Shown: piece after piece, positions 54,153 to 63,828 of the stretch | How the letters are laid out: each line of letters begins with the position of its first letter | Position numbering within the stretch: position 1 is the stretch's first letter | Assembly: GCF_945952405.1 (NCBI RefSeq) | Contig: NZ_CAMFIA010000004.1 | Location: 186,001-250,000 of the forward strand | From: an uncultured Stenotrophomonas sp. | GTDB taxonomy: Bacteria; Pseudomonadota; Gammaproteobacteria; Xanthomonadales; Xanthomonadaceae | Direction: 5' to 3' | Length of the DNA stretch: 64,000 nt | Made by a program: the position numbers and the translations under genes | The notes under the pieces: generated by a model | The model's database searches: none | Told to the model about the DNA's origin: nothing | The model's input: the letters and a program-made list of their open reading frames with translations, nothing else

Positions 54153-54225
54153 CGAACGTACTCACGGATAACAAGGCCGGGGGATGGTAGCAGAGCCCCC
54201 GCGGACGGATGGATACCGGTCCTGA

Positions 54226-55116
54226 CTAGCCGTTCCCGGGATGCGCGGCGATCCGCTGCAGGGCCTGCGCGGCACTCATCGGCTGCCATGTGCCCGCATC
54301 CGGCCGGAACGGCCGTGGGGCCACACCCAGCAGCGCCTGCAACGGCCCGTTGTCGGCGATCAGGTCCTGCTGCAGGCGCGACACCGGCCCACGCGCACGC
54401 GGCAGCACCGCAGCCAGTCCCCGCAGCGCACTGCCCGGCAACGGCAGCGCCAGGGTCGGTTGCGCCAGGCTGGCATGCACGCGGCGGAACATCGCGTGGT
54501 ACGGCAGGCGTTCGCCGCCACCGATCTCCAGCACCTGCGCCGATGCCGCACCGGTGCTGATGCAGGCCACCACAGCACGGGCGATGTCGTCGGCATGCAC
54601 CGGTTGGCGCAGGCCACCGGCCAGCGGGATCGGAAACAGGCGCAGGCGCAGTGCGCGCTGCACGATCGGCGTGATGCTGCGGTCGATGCCGGCGCCATAG
54701 ATCAGCGTCGGCCGCAGGATCGTCCACTCCATGCCCAGGCGTTCGGCCTGCGCGATCAGCCCCGCTTCGCCCCGCTGCAGCATCGCCACCACGTCCTGCT
54801 CGTCGGCCTGCTCCGAATCCTGCTTGCTCAGCACGCTCATCGAGCTGGTGGCGATGACCCGCCGCGCCGGCGCCTCGGACTGCCGCGACAACCAGTGCAT
54901 CAATCCTTCCAGCGGCCCGAAGCTGGCGATGGCCTGCCAGGCCGGCGACGGCACGCTGTCCAGGGCCTCCGCCAGATCACCACACAGCCATTGCACCCCG
55001 TCCTGCGCCGGTTGCGGCCGCCGGCTGACTGCCTGCACAGGTGCATGCGCCTGCACCAGGCGCGGCAGCAGGAACCGGCCGATCTGGCTGGTGGCTCCGG
55101 AAACAAGAACGGTCAT
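54226..55116 (-). CDS. NAD(P)-binding epimerase/oxidoreductase-like protein
   Basis: 296 residues from the ATG at 55116, which has GGAG five bases upstream; a GTG two codons earlier is possible. An atypical/extended SDR with the N-terminal TVLVSGATSQIGRFLLPRL Rossmann motif and a later ATSSMSVLSKQ. The Tyr of the active site is not clear, as usual in the NDUFA9-like and NAD(P)H-binding groups, and the ILRPTLIYGAGIDRSI block is typical of them. Substrate unknown. Confidence 0.8.
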   Translation of the reverse strand: MTVLVSGATSQIGRFLLPRLVQAHAPVQAVSRRPQPAQDGVQWLCGDLAEALDSVPSPAWQAIASFGPLEGLMHWLSRQSEAPARRVIATSSMSVLSKQDSEQADEQDVVAMLQRGEAGLIAQAERLGMEWTILRPTLIYGAGIDRSITPIVQRALRLRLFPIPLAGGLRQPVHADDIARAVVACISTGAASAQVLEIGGGERLPYHAMFRRVHASLAQPTLALPLPGSALRGLAAVLPRARGPVSRLQQDLIADNGPLQALLGVAPRPFRPDAGTWQPMSAAQALQRIAAHPGNG

Positions 55117-55179
55117 CGGCACTCCATGCGGGTCAAACGGGGCTGGCTACTATAACGACCCCCTCCGCCGCTGGCGGAC

Positions 55180-56751
55180 TCAGGGCGACGGCACGCCGAT
55201 GTCGCGCAGGCGCTGCCGCAGTTGCTGGTAATCGCTGCTGGCGGCACCGATACCGAGTTCGCCCGCCTGCTGCAGGGCGCGTTCGGCGAAGGCGACATCG
55301 CCATTGCCGAGGCGTTCGCTGCCGATCGCCAGCCAGCGCTGTGCCAGGCGCTGGCGTGCCGCCGGCAGGCCATTGGCGGTGGGTGACAAGGTCTGCCAGG
55401 CCTGCAGGCAGGCACCCGCTGCCTGTACCCGGTTCTGCCTGAGGTTGTCGTCGAAGCATTGCCGGCTGGCCGGCAGCAGGCGGGCGGCAGCGGCTTTCAC
55501 CCGCGCATCGCGAGGGGCCAGCGCCTGCGCTTCGCGCAGCGCATCGAACGCGCTGTGCCCTGGCGGGCTGATCCACTGCCCGGCGCGTTCGGCACGCTCG
55601 ATCCGGCGCAGCAGGTCGCGCAGCTGCCGTTCGCGCTGCGCGTTGCCCAGCGCCGGCTGCTGCAGCGCCTTGCCGGCCTGTTGCGCGCGTTGCAGGCGCT
55701 GGGCCAGTTGCTGCCGCGCCGCCGGCGAGGCACCCAGCTGCTCCGCCAACCGCGCATCGCGCTGCGCGGCCTCGAACTTGAAGTCATCGGCCAGGGCCTG
55801 GCTGCGCGCCAGCACCGCCTGCAACACCTGCTCACGGCCACGCTGGGCATTGGCATCGTCCGGCGCCACCGCCAGCACGGCCAGGAAGCCTTCGGCGGCC
55901 TGTTCCAGCTGCTGCCGCTGCAGCGCGCGCCGCGCCCGCCGCAAACGTTCATCAACGGCCCGTGCGAGCGCTTCCTGGCTGGCCGGCAGATCGGCATGGC
56001 CCGCATCGAACTGGCGAGCGCGCTGCAGTATCGCGGCGGACTCGGCCAGCTCGCCTCGTTCCGCCAGCACGCGTGCGTGCTGCAGCAGGTCGCTCAGTGC
56101 ATCCTCACGCCCTTCCAGGGCCGGCAGATTGTCCGGTTGCAATGCCAGGATGCGCTGGAACAACGGCAGCGCGCTGCTGTCGCCATCATCAAGCCGGGCC
56201 GCAGCAAAAGCGTTGCGGGCCTGTGCCAGCAGTGCACCGATGCCGGCGCCCGCGTTGCGCCGCGCCTGCAGCTGGCGCGCCACGGCATCCGCTTCGCCCT
56301 GTGGCACCTGCAGTTCACGGGCCAATGCCAGCGCCTGCGCACTGGCGTCCAGGTCGCCGTTCTGCAGCGTGTCGCGCGCCTGCTGCAGCGCCGCCGCTGC
56401 GGTGCGTGCCAGGCCGTCACGGGCCTGTGGACGGTCACCGTCCAAGGCCAGAACCGCCTGGTAGCGTTCGCGCGCACCGCTGCCGTCGGCCGCGCTCAGC
56501 CGACCCGCGGCAAGGGCACGGTCGCCTTCGGCCAGCAGCTGCTCGATCTGCGGCTCGTCCCAGAACCAGTCCGCCAGTGGCTTGCGCAACAGCACCAGCA
56601 GCACGAACACCGCCAGCGCCGCCACCAGCGCCCAGCGCCAGACGCGACGCGCATGCCGCGCCTGCACCCACCACCAGCGGCCTTCGCGACGGACGCGGTC
56701 CAGCGCAGGATGTTCAGCGCCATGCGGGCGATGCGGGGGCTCGCGTTCCAT
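55180..56751 (-). CDS. Membrane-anchored helical-repeat (TPR-like) protein of unknown function
   Basis: 523 residues. A basic, Trp-rich N-terminus (GRWWWVQARHARRVWRW) is followed by one membrane segment (about 40-55), then over 450 residues of Ala/Gln/Arg/Leu-rich helices with TPR-like spacing (ERYQAVLALDGDRPQARDGLAR, LFQRILALQPDNLPALEGREDAL, AAEGFLAVLAVAPDDANAQRG). It is expected to reach into the periplasm and bind partner proteins. I recognise no named family. It is 31 bases downstream of relA and may be in its transcript. Confidence 0.75.
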   Translation of the reverse strand: MEREPPHRPHGAEHPALDRVRREGRWWWVQARHARRVWRWALVAALAVFVLLVLLRKPLADWFWDEPQIEQLLAEGDRALAAGRLSAADGSGARERYQAVLALDGDRPQARDGLARTAAAALQQARDTLQNGDLDASAQALALARELQVPQGEADAVARQLQARRNAGAGIGALLAQARNAFAAARLDDGDSSALPLFQRILALQPDNLPALEGREDALSDLLQHARVLAERGELAESAAILQRARQFDAGHADLPASQEALARAVDERLRRARRALQRQQLEQAAEGFLAVLAVAPDDANAQRGREQVLQAVLARSQALADDFKFEAAQRDARLAEQLGASPAARQQLAQRLQRAQQAGKALQQPALGNAQRERQLRDLLRRIERAERAGQWISPPGHSAFDALREAQALAPRDARVKAAAARLLPASRQCFDDNLRQNRVQAAGACLQAWQTLSPTANGLPAARQRLAQRWLAIGSERLGNGDVAFAERALQQAGELGIGAASSDYQQLRQRLRDIGVPSP

Positions 56752-56782
56752 GCGTGCAAGGGTAGCCGGGGCAGCGTGAAGC

Positions 56783-58939
56783 TCAGCCGAGGCGACGCGC
56801 CTCGCTCACGCCCGGCAGCGCGTCCAGCTTGCCCAGCAGGTTCGACAGCTGGCCGTAATCGCTGACCTTCAGGCGCAGGCGCAGGTGGGCACGGCCACTG
56901 TTGCGCACGTTGTCACTATGGATATCGAGCACGTAGGCGTCTTCCTGGGCGATCAGGTTGGTGATGTCCTTCAGCAGCCAGCGGCGGTCGACCGCCTCGA
57001 CCACCACGTCCACTTCGTAGCCCCCTCCGGCCTGGCCCCACTCCACCGGCAGGATGCGCTGCGGGCTGGCGGCCGCCAGCCGGGCCAGCGCCGCACAGTC
57101 TGCACGGTGCACGGTGACACCGCGGCTACGGGTCAGGTAGCCGACGATCGGTTCGCCCGCCACCGGCTGGCAGCAGCGCGCCAGCTGCACCAGCAGGTTG
57201 CCCACGCCCTGCACGGTGAACTTGGACTTGCCCAGGTTCTCGCGGCGCGCGGTCGGGCGCGGCAGGCTCGGCGCAGGCGCCGGCTGGCTGGCCGCACGCT
57301 CCGCTTCCAGCAGGGTGCGGCTGACCTGGTTCGGGCCGGTATCGCCCAGCGCGACCTGGATGTAGAGGTCGTCGATGCTGTCGGCATGGAATTTCTTCGC
57401 CGCCACCGACAGATCCGAGTGCTGCAGGCCCAAGCGCTTCAGCTCGCGCTCGAGCAGTTCGCGCCCGGCCTGCACGTTGCGCGCGCGGTCCAGCTTGTGG
57501 AACCAGCTGCGCACCTTCTCGCGGGAGCGGTTGCTGGCCAGGAAGCCGTTGGCCGGCATCAGCCAGTCGCGACGCGGGTCGGCCTCCTTGCCGGTCAGGA
57601 TCTCGACCCGGTCACCGCTGCGCAGGCGGTAGGTCAGCGGCACGATGCGGCCATTGACCTTGGCGCCACGGCAGCGATGCCCGACCATGGTGTGCACCTG
57701 GTAGGCGAAATCCAGTGGCGTGGCGCCCTGCGGCAGGTCCAGCACCTCGTCCTTCGGGCTCAGTGCGTAGACCCGGTCCTCGGTCAGCTCGGCATCGAGC
57801 GCACCGGCCAGCTCGTTGCCCTGGCCGTCCTGCGCCTGCTCCAGCAGCTGGCGCATCCAGGTGATCTTGCGGTCGAAGGATTTTTCCGCGCCCTTGCCGC
57901 CTTCCTTGTACTTCCAGTGCGCGGCCACGCCCAGCTCGGCCTGCGAGTGCATCTCGTGGGTGCGGATCTGCACTTCGATGGTGCGCCCTTCCGGCCCCAC
58001 CACGGCGGTATGCAGCGAGCGGTAGTCGTTGGCCTTGGGGCGGGCGATGTAATCGTCGAACTCGCTCGGCACCGGCGCCCACAGCGCGTGCACCACGCCG
58101 AGCGCGGCGTAGCAGGCCGCCACGTCATCGACCATCACCCGCACCGCGCGGATGTCGTACAACTGGTCGAACGCCAGCCGCTTCTTCTGCATCTTCCGCC
58201 AGATGCTGTAGATGTGCTTCGGGCGGCCACTGACCTCGGCCCTGATGCCCTGCGCAACCAGCTCGCGCGACAGCACCTTCTTCACGTTCTCGACGTAGCG
58301 CTCGCGGGCGATGCGGGTCTCGTCCACCTCGCGGGCAATGCGCCGGTAGGTTTCCGGTTCCAGGTGGCGGAAGGCCAGATCCTCCAGCTCCCACTTCAGC
58401 TGCCAGATGCCCAACCGGTTGGCCAGCGGCGCATGGATGTCGCGGGTCAACTGGGCCAGCGCGCGGCGCTGCTCGTCATCCAGCTTGTCGGCCGCGCGCA
58501 TCCGCGCCAGCTGCCGGGCCAGCAGGATCGGCACCACGCGCAGGTCACGGATGATCGCCAGCAGCAGGCGGCGCAGGCCTTCGCTGTTGCGCCCCGCCTC
58601 ACGCCCGGCATGCAGGGCCCAAACCGGATCGGCCGCATCCTGGCCGTCGAGCAGGCCCACCACCGCCGCCTTGTGGTTGCCGAGCGGCAACTGCTCCAGG
58701 CTGGCGCGCAGGCCCGGCAGGTCGAACAGCAGCGCCGCGACCACCGCGCCCTCGTCGGCCGAGAGCATTGCCAGTGCATCCAGGGTGTCGCCCAGCACCG
58801 ACCAGCTGGCGCGCATCTGCTGGTCGCATCCGGGGACTTCCCAGTGCTCGCGCAGGGCCTGGCGCAGCGGAGCAGGCAGCACCGCTGCCGAGGGACGGTT
58901 CAACAAGGCATCCAGGCCGGGGACGGAAGCGCGGTTCAC
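56783..58939 (-). CDS. relA: GTP pyrophosphokinase RelA
   Basis: 718 residues with the full RSH layout: N-terminal HD-like region, synthetase, TGS (about 395-455), helical part and C-terminal ACT (about 640-718). The synthetase carries EFDDYIARPKANDYRSLHT near residue 296, the acidic E-x-D-D form typical of RelA, not the RFKDY form of SpoT. The HD hydrolase motif is lost (ALLFDLPGL where HD is expected), so it should only make (p)ppGpp. It acts on stalled ribosomes with uncharged tRNA. A separate SpoT gene must exist outside the window. Confidence 0.96.
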   Translation of the reverse strand: MNRASVPGLDALLNRPSAAVLPAPLRQALREHWEVPGCDQQMRASWSVLGDTLDALAMLSADEGAVVAALLFDLPGLRASLEQLPLGNHKAAVVGLLDGQDAADPVWALHAGREAGRNSEGLRRLLLAIIRDLRVVPILLARQLARMRAADKLDDEQRRALAQLTRDIHAPLANRLGIWQLKWELEDLAFRHLEPETYRRIAREVDETRIARERYVENVKKVLSRELVAQGIRAEVSGRPKHIYSIWRKMQKKRLAFDQLYDIRAVRVMVDDVAACYAALGVVHALWAPVPSEFDDYIARPKANDYRSLHTAVVGPEGRTIEVQIRTHEMHSQAELGVAAHWKYKEGGKGAEKSFDRKITWMRQLLEQAQDGQGNELAGALDAELTEDRVYALSPKDEVLDLPQGATPLDFAYQVHTMVGHRCRGAKVNGRIVPLTYRLRSGDRVEILTGKEADPRRDWLMPANGFLASNRSREKVRSWFHKLDRARNVQAGRELLERELKRLGLQHSDLSVAAKKFHADSIDDLYIQVALGDTGPNQVSRTLLEAERAASQPAPAPSLPRPTARRENLGKSKFTVQGVGNLLVQLARCCQPVAGEPIVGYLTRSRGVTVHRADCAALARLAAASPQRILPVEWGQAGGGYEVDVVVEAVDRRWLLKDITNLIAQEDAYVLDIHSDNVRNSGRAHLRLRLKVSDYGQLSNLLGKLDALPGVSEARRLG

Positions 58940-59069
58940 AGCATCGAGCAGGCAAGACAGAGGGCCCTACACTAGCGCCGGCGCCGTTCAGGGACAATCA
59001 CCCGCGCCGCCATCGCCGGGCATCAAGACATGCCGCTACACTCGCGGGCAAACCCAGGAGAGTTCCGCC

Positions 59070-59606
59070 ATGCCCTCGATCGTTCCGCGTTTCCGCCCAC
59101 GGCTGCTGGCCTGCGCCGCGCTGCTGCTGTCCCTTTCGGCGCCTGCGCTGGCCCAGCGCGTGGTTGACGGCGACCTGCAGCAGCAGATGTCGCCGGCCGA
59201 GTTCAAGGCCGCCGGGCTGGACAAGCTCAGCGCGCAGGAACTGGCCACGCTCAACCGCTGGCTGCAGGGCAAGGTCGAAGCGGCCACCACCCAGGCCGTG
59301 GCAGCGGTGCGCGAAGAAGCCCGCGAGCAGGGTCGCCAGGAAGTGATCGTGAAGAACCGCGGCTTCTTCGACTTCGGCAGCAGCGAGCCGATCACCGGCA
59401 CGCTGCAGGGCGAATTCCGCGGCTTCGGCAAGGGCCGCGTCTACGTGCTCGACAATGGCCAGGAATGGGAACAGACCGACACCACCAGCGTGGTCGGCGT
59501 GCGCAAGCAGTCGCCCAAGGTCAGCATCAAGCCGGGCGTGATGGGCGTGTGGTACATGAAGGTGGAAGGCGTGAACAGCCAGCCGAAGGTGCGCCGCTCC
59601 AAATAA
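59070..59606 (+). CDS. Exported protein of unknown function
   Basis: 178 residues from the ATG at 59070, with AGGAG ten bases upstream. A signal peptide ends after ALA (residue 28). A helical stretch (SPAEFKAAGLDKLSAQELATLNRWLQGKVE, about 40-70) leads to a small beta-rich domain (TGTLQGEFRGFGKGRVYVLDNGQEWEQTDTT, about 110-145) and a basic tail. The second half resembles the SH3-like proteins often seen in xanthomonads. Function unknown. It lies alone between relA and hrpA. Confidence 0.78.
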   Translation: MPSIVPRFRPRLLACAALLLSLSAPALAQRVVDGDLQQQMSPAEFKAAGLDKLSAQELATLNRWLQGKVEAATTQAVAAVREEAREQGRQEVIVKNRGFFDFGSSEPITGTLQGEFRGFGKGRVYVLDNGQEWEQTDTTSVVGVRKQSPKVSIKPGVMGVWYMKVEGVNSQPKVRRSK

Positions 59607-59619
59607 GGTCGCGGCCTTC

Positions 59620-59651
59620 CTGTAGAGCCGAGCATGGGCTCGGCTCTACAG
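59620..59651. repeat. SMAG palindrome between convergent genes
   Basis: CTGTAGAGCCGAGC and GCTCGGCTCTACAG pair perfectly (14 bases) around ATGG. It lies eight bases before the hrpA stop and probably serves as a two-way end. Confidence 0.8.
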
Positions 59652-59659
59652 CAGCGACG

Positions 59660-62600
59660 TCATGCCTGGCGCAGCGCGGCCACCCGCTGGGCCAGCTTCT
59701 TCGCCGAGATGCCGGTGCGTGCGCCCAGTTCCTGGGCGAACAGCGAAACCCGCAGTTCCTCCAGGTCCCAGCGCAGCGCCTGCCATTGCGGACGATCACG
59801 CAGACCCTGCTGTTCACCCACCTCCAGTGCCTCCAGGAACGGATGCAGTTCCAGCATGCGCGCCTGGTCGCGTGGCGGGTCACGCTTGGCACGCTCGGTG
59901 CGCAGGATCATCGCCTTCAGGTAGCGCGGGTACTGCGCCAGCGCGTCGGCCGGCGTGTCGCGCAGGAAACCGGGATGGATCAGTCCGGCCAGCTGCGCTT
60001 CCATGTCGTCCAGGTTACCGCGCGCCCAGCCCATCAACGGCGCTTCCAGCATCGGCTTGAGCTCGGCCACCAACGCCAGGATGGACTCGGCCAGCTTCAA
60101 CCGCTGCATGGCTTCGCCGAACAGCGCCTTGGCCGCATGCTCGCGGCGCTGCTCGAACGCCGCTGCATCGCGGATCTCCTGCAGGCCCTCGGCCAGCACC
60201 GCGTTCATCGCCGCGTCGACCAGGTCGCCACGCAGGCGCTCCTGCGATTCGATCGCGGCGTACAGCAACCCGGTCTTGGCACCCACCGGCAGCTGCTTGC
60301 GCGCCTGCTTGACCTTCTCGGCCAGGGCAATCTCCAGCAACCGGCGCACGCCCAGCGGATGGGCCTCCTGTGCCTGCTGGCGATCGGCGAAGATCCGCAG
60401 CGCCACGCTGTCACCCTCGTCCAGCAACGCCGGATAAGCCGGCACGCCGGCTTCGCCGGGTACCTGCAGCGGAATGGGCGTGGCCGGGAACGTGCGCAGG
60501 CCATCGGCTGCCATCTCGCGCCCGGCGCGTGCAGCAAACGCATCACCGGCACGGCCACCGAACTTCGCGCGAAGTGCGTCCAGGTCGCGCGACGTCGCCA
60601 GCACCTTGCCCTGCTCGTCGCGCAGGCGCAGGTTCATGTGCAGATGCGGCTCGATCGAACCCGGTTCGAAATCGAGCGCGCTCACCGTCGCGCCGGTCGC
60701 ACGTGACAGGAAGCGCGCCAGCTCGCCGCTGATCGCATCGGCACTGGGCTGCGGGAACGCCTCGAAGAAGGCACGGCCGAAGTCCGGCGCCGGCACGTAG
60801 TTGCGGCGCATCGCCTTGGGCAGGCTGCGGATCAGCGCCGAGGCCTTGTCGGCAACGAAGCCCGGCGCCAGCCAGCCCAGCCGGGCCGGGTCGAGTGCGT
60901 TGAGCAGGTGCAGCGGCACCTCCAGGGTCACGCCGTCATCGTCGGCGCCCGGCTCGAAGCGGTAGTGCAGCGGCAACCGCGCCTGGCCCAGTGCCAGGTA
61001 CTTCGGATACCGCTCCTGCTCGCTGCCCTCACCGGGCAGCAGATCGGCCAGGCTCCAGTGCAGGGTCTTGCGCTGCTCCGGCGGCAGTGCCTTCCACCAG
61101 CTGTCCAGGCCCGCCGCCGAATGGATCTGCGGCGGCACCCGGTCCAGGTACCAGCGCGCCTGCCAGTCCTCGTCGGCAACGATGCCGGCGCGGCGCAGCT
61201 TGGCTTCTTCCTCGCGTGCAACCTCCAGCACCTTCTGGTTGTCGGCCACGAAACCGGCACGGGTCGTGATCTCACCGGTTACCAGCGCCTGGCGCACGAA
61301 GATGTCATGCGCCTCGCCCGGCGCGATGCGACCGTAGTGCACCGGCTTCTTCGGTGCCAGCACCAGGCCGAACAGGCTGATCTGCTCGGAGGCCAGCACC
61401 TGGCCCTGCGCGCGCGACCAGTGCGGATCGAAATGCCTGCGCAGCAGCAGGTGCGGCAGTTCGGCGATCACCCAGTCCGGCTCGATCGCCGCCAGGGTCA
61501 TGCCCCACACCTTCTGCGTGTCCAGCAGGTTGGCCACCAGCAGCCACGGTGGCGGCCGCTTGGACAGCGCCGAACCCGGGAATGGCAGGAAGCGGCGTTG
61601 CCGTGGCGCCTGGAAATCCCCCTTCTCGGTGCGGTGGCCGATCTGCGTGGGCAGGCCGGCCACCAGCGCCCGATGCAGGGTCTGGTAAGCCGCGGCGCGC
61701 ACGCGTTCGCTGAAACCGCCTGCGGCCGGCGCCTGCTCCTTCTGCTCGCGCACGGCAACCGGTGCGGGGGCCGCCTCGGACTTGCCTTCGCGGGCCAGGC
61801 GTGCGGCACGGTGCAGCTGGCCACGGGTCGCCTTCACCGCCGCTGCATCATCACGCGCCACCGCCGGCGCACTGCTGCCGGCCAGCAACGGCGCCATCGA
61901 GGCCTCGTTGGCTTCTTCCTTCCAGCCCAGTTCCTCGCACAGCAGGCGCAGCTGGCGGTGCAGCTCGCGCCATTCGCGCATGCGCAGGAAGCCGAGGAAA
62001 TGACGGCCACACCAGTCGCGCAGCTTGGACTGGGTCAGGTCCTCATGGGCCTGCCGATAGGCATCCCACAGGCGCAGCACGCCGACGAACTCGGAACGGC
62101 CATCGGCGAACTGCGCATGTGCGCTGTCGGCCGCGCCGCGTGCCTCGGCCGGGCGTTCGCGCGGGTCCTGGATGCCCAGGAACGAGGCGATCACCAGCAT
62201 TGGCCGCAGGCAGCCGGCCGCCTGCGCGGCCACCAGCATGCGTGCCAGCTTCACGTCCACCGGCAGTCGCGCCATCTGCTTGCCGATCGCGGTCATGCGC
62301 CGCTCGGCATCGATCGCGCCCAGCTCGGTCAGCTGCTGCCAGCCATCGGCCACCGCGCGCTCGTCCGGCGCTTCCAGGAACGGGAAGTCCTCGATGCGGC
62401 CCAGGCCCAGCTGCAGCATGCGCAGGATCACCCCGGCCAGGCTGGAGCGGCGGATCTCCGGATCGGTGAATTCCGGCCGCGCCTGGAAGTCGGCCTCGGC
62501 ATAAAGGCGATAGCAGATACCCTCGGCGATACGACCACAGCGGCCCTTGCGCTGGTTGGCGCTGGCCTGCGAGATCGGCTCGATATGCAGCCGGTCGAGC

Positions 62601-63742
62601 TTGTTGCGCGGGCTGTAGCGCTTGACGCGGGCAAAGCCGGGGTCGACCACGTAGCGGATGCGCGGCACGGTCAGCGAGGTTTCCGCCACGTTGGTGGCCA
62701 GCACGATGCGCCGGTTCGGCCCCGGATTGAATACCCGGTCCTGGTCCTGGTTGGACAGGCGCGCATACAGCGGCAGCACGTCGGTGTTGCGGTACTTGCG
62801 CCGTTCCAGCGACTGATGCGCATCGCGGATCTCGCGTTCGCCGGGCAGGAAGATCAGCACGTCGCCCCGCGAATCCAGGCGGGTAATCTCATCGATCGCC
62901 GACACGATGGCATCGTTGACGGTGCGCTCGCCTTCCTGCTCGCCCTCGCCTTCCAGCGCGCGGTAGCGCACTTCCACCGGATAGGTACGGCCTTCGACAC
63001 TGATCACCGGCGCATTGTCGAAATGCTGCGCGAAGCGCTCCGTATCGATGGTGGCCGACGTGACGATCAGCTTCAGGTCCGGGCGCTTGCGCAGCAGCTG
63101 CTTGAGGTAGCCGAGCAGGAAGTCGATGTTGAGGCTGCGCTCATGCGCCTCGTCGACGATGATCGTGTCGTAGTTCGACAACCAGCGGTCGCTGGCGATT
63201 TCCGCCAGCAGGATGCCGTCGGTCATGAACTTGATGCGGCTCTCGTCGCTGACCTTGTCGTTGAAGCGCACCTGGTAGCCGACCAGCTGGCCCAGCTCGC
63301 TGTGCAGCTCCTGCGCGACACGGCTGGCCACCGCACGTGCGGCGATCCGTCGCGGCTGGGTGCAGCCGATCATGCCGGCCTGGCCGCGGCCTGCTGCCAG
63401 GCACAGTTTCGGCAGCTGGGTGGTCTTGCCCGAGCCGGTTTCACCGGCGATCACCACGACCTGGTGGTCGCGGATCAGCTCGATGATGGCGTCGGCTTCA
63501 CGCGCAATCGGCAGCTGGGGGTCCAGAGTAATGGACGGCTGCTGCTGCGCCCGGACCTGCCGGCGCTGCATCGACGCCTGCAAGGCCTGCTCGAAGGTGG
63601 CGGCCAGCGCCGCATCCTGTGGCTTGGCCTGGCAACGCGAGAGCATCCCCAGCAAACGGCCCCGGTCACGGCTCATCGCGCCGTCAATGGCGGCGCGCTG
63701 TTGGCGCAGGCGGGTCTGCGGCATTTTGTCGATAGAGTTCAT
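59660..63742 (-). CDS. hrpA: DEAH-box RNA helicase HrpA
   Basis: 1360 residues from the ATG at 63742; the codon before is a possible TTG start. The helicase core is complete: Walker A G100-E-T-G-S-G-K-T, DEAH near residue 192 (IIVDEAHERS), SAT, and the arginine-finger-type motif AGRCGR-like (QRKGRCGRIAEG). The long C-terminal half (HA2, OB-fold and the DUF3418 part) is as in E. coli HrpA, which rescues stalled ribosomes. A single gene; its upstream region is shared with dps. Confidence 0.96.
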   Translation of the reverse strand: MNSIDKMPQTRLRQQRAAIDGAMSRDRGRLLGMLSRCQAKPQDAALAATFEQALQASMQRRQVRAQQQPSITLDPQLPIAREADAIIELIRDHQVVVIAGETGSGKTTQLPKLCLAAGRGQAGMIGCTQPRRIAARAVASRVAQELHSELGQLVGYQVRFNDKVSDESRIKFMTDGILLAEIASDRWLSNYDTIIVDEAHERSLNIDFLLGYLKQLLRKRPDLKLIVTSATIDTERFAQHFDNAPVISVEGRTYPVEVRYRALEGEGEQEGERTVNDAIVSAIDEITRLDSRGDVLIFLPGEREIRDAHQSLERRKYRNTDVLPLYARLSNQDQDRVFNPGPNRRIVLATNVAETSLTVPRIRYVVDPGFARVKRYSPRNKLDRLHIEPISQASANQRKGRCGRIAEGICYRLYAEADFQARPEFTDPEIRRSSLAGVILRMLQLGLGRIEDFPFLEAPDERAVADGWQQLTELGAIDAERRMTAIGKQMARLPVDVKLARMLVAAQAAGCLRPMLVIASFLGIQDPRERPAEARGAADSAHAQFADGRSEFVGVLRLWDAYRQAHEDLTQSKLRDWCGRHFLGFLRMREWRELHRQLRLLCEELGWKEEANEASMAPLLAGSSAPAVARDDAAAVKATRGQLHRAARLAREGKSEAAPAPVAVREQKEQAPAAGGFSERVRAAAYQTLHRALVAGLPTQIGHRTEKGDFQAPRQRRFLPFPGSALSKRPPPWLLVANLLDTQKVWGMTLAAIEPDWVIAELPHLLLRRHFDPHWSRAQGQVLASEQISLFGLVLAPKKPVHYGRIAPGEAHDIFVRQALVTGEITTRAGFVADNQKVLEVAREEEAKLRRAGIVADEDWQARWYLDRVPPQIHSAAGLDSWWKALPPEQRKTLHWSLADLLPGEGSEQERYPKYLALGQARLPLHYRFEPGADDDGVTLEVPLHLLNALDPARLGWLAPGFVADKASALIRSLPKAMRRNYVPAPDFGRAFFEAFPQPSADAISGELARFLSRATGATVSALDFEPGSIEPHLHMNLRLRDEQGKVLATSRDLDALRAKFGGRAGDAFAARAGREMAADGLRTFPATPIPLQVPGEAGVPAYPALLDEGDSVALRIFADRQQAQEAHPLGVRRLLEIALAEKVKQARKQLPVGAKTGLLYAAIESQERLRGDLVDAAMNAVLAEGLQEIRDAAAFEQRREHAAKALFGEAMQRLKLAESILALVAELKPMLEAPLMGWARGNLDDMEAQLAGLIHPGFLRDTPADALAQYPRYLKAMILRTERAKRDPPRDQARMLELHPFLEALEVGEQQGLRDRPQWQALRWDLEELRVSLFAQELGARTGISAKKLAQRVAALRQA

Positions 63743-63773
63743 CAATCGTTTCGTTCAAAACTTTGAAAGCGAC

Positions 63774-63788
63774 CAGTCTTCAAGACTG
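63774..63788. promoter_or_regulatory. Perfect palindrome in the dps promoter region
   Basis: CAGTCTT-C-AAGACTG, 41 bases before the dps start, between hrpA and dps. A TTTATT -10-like box (63790-63795) follows directly; no good -35 is found, which would fit an activator-dependent promoter. Confidence 0.45.
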
Positions 63789-63828
63789 ATTTATTGTGAA
63801 GGCCAACGATTCCACAAGGAGGAACCCC

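Noticed and set aside
56783..58939. SpoT rather than RelA
   Set aside because: The HD motif is lost and the synthetase has the acidic EFDD form, both typical of RelA.
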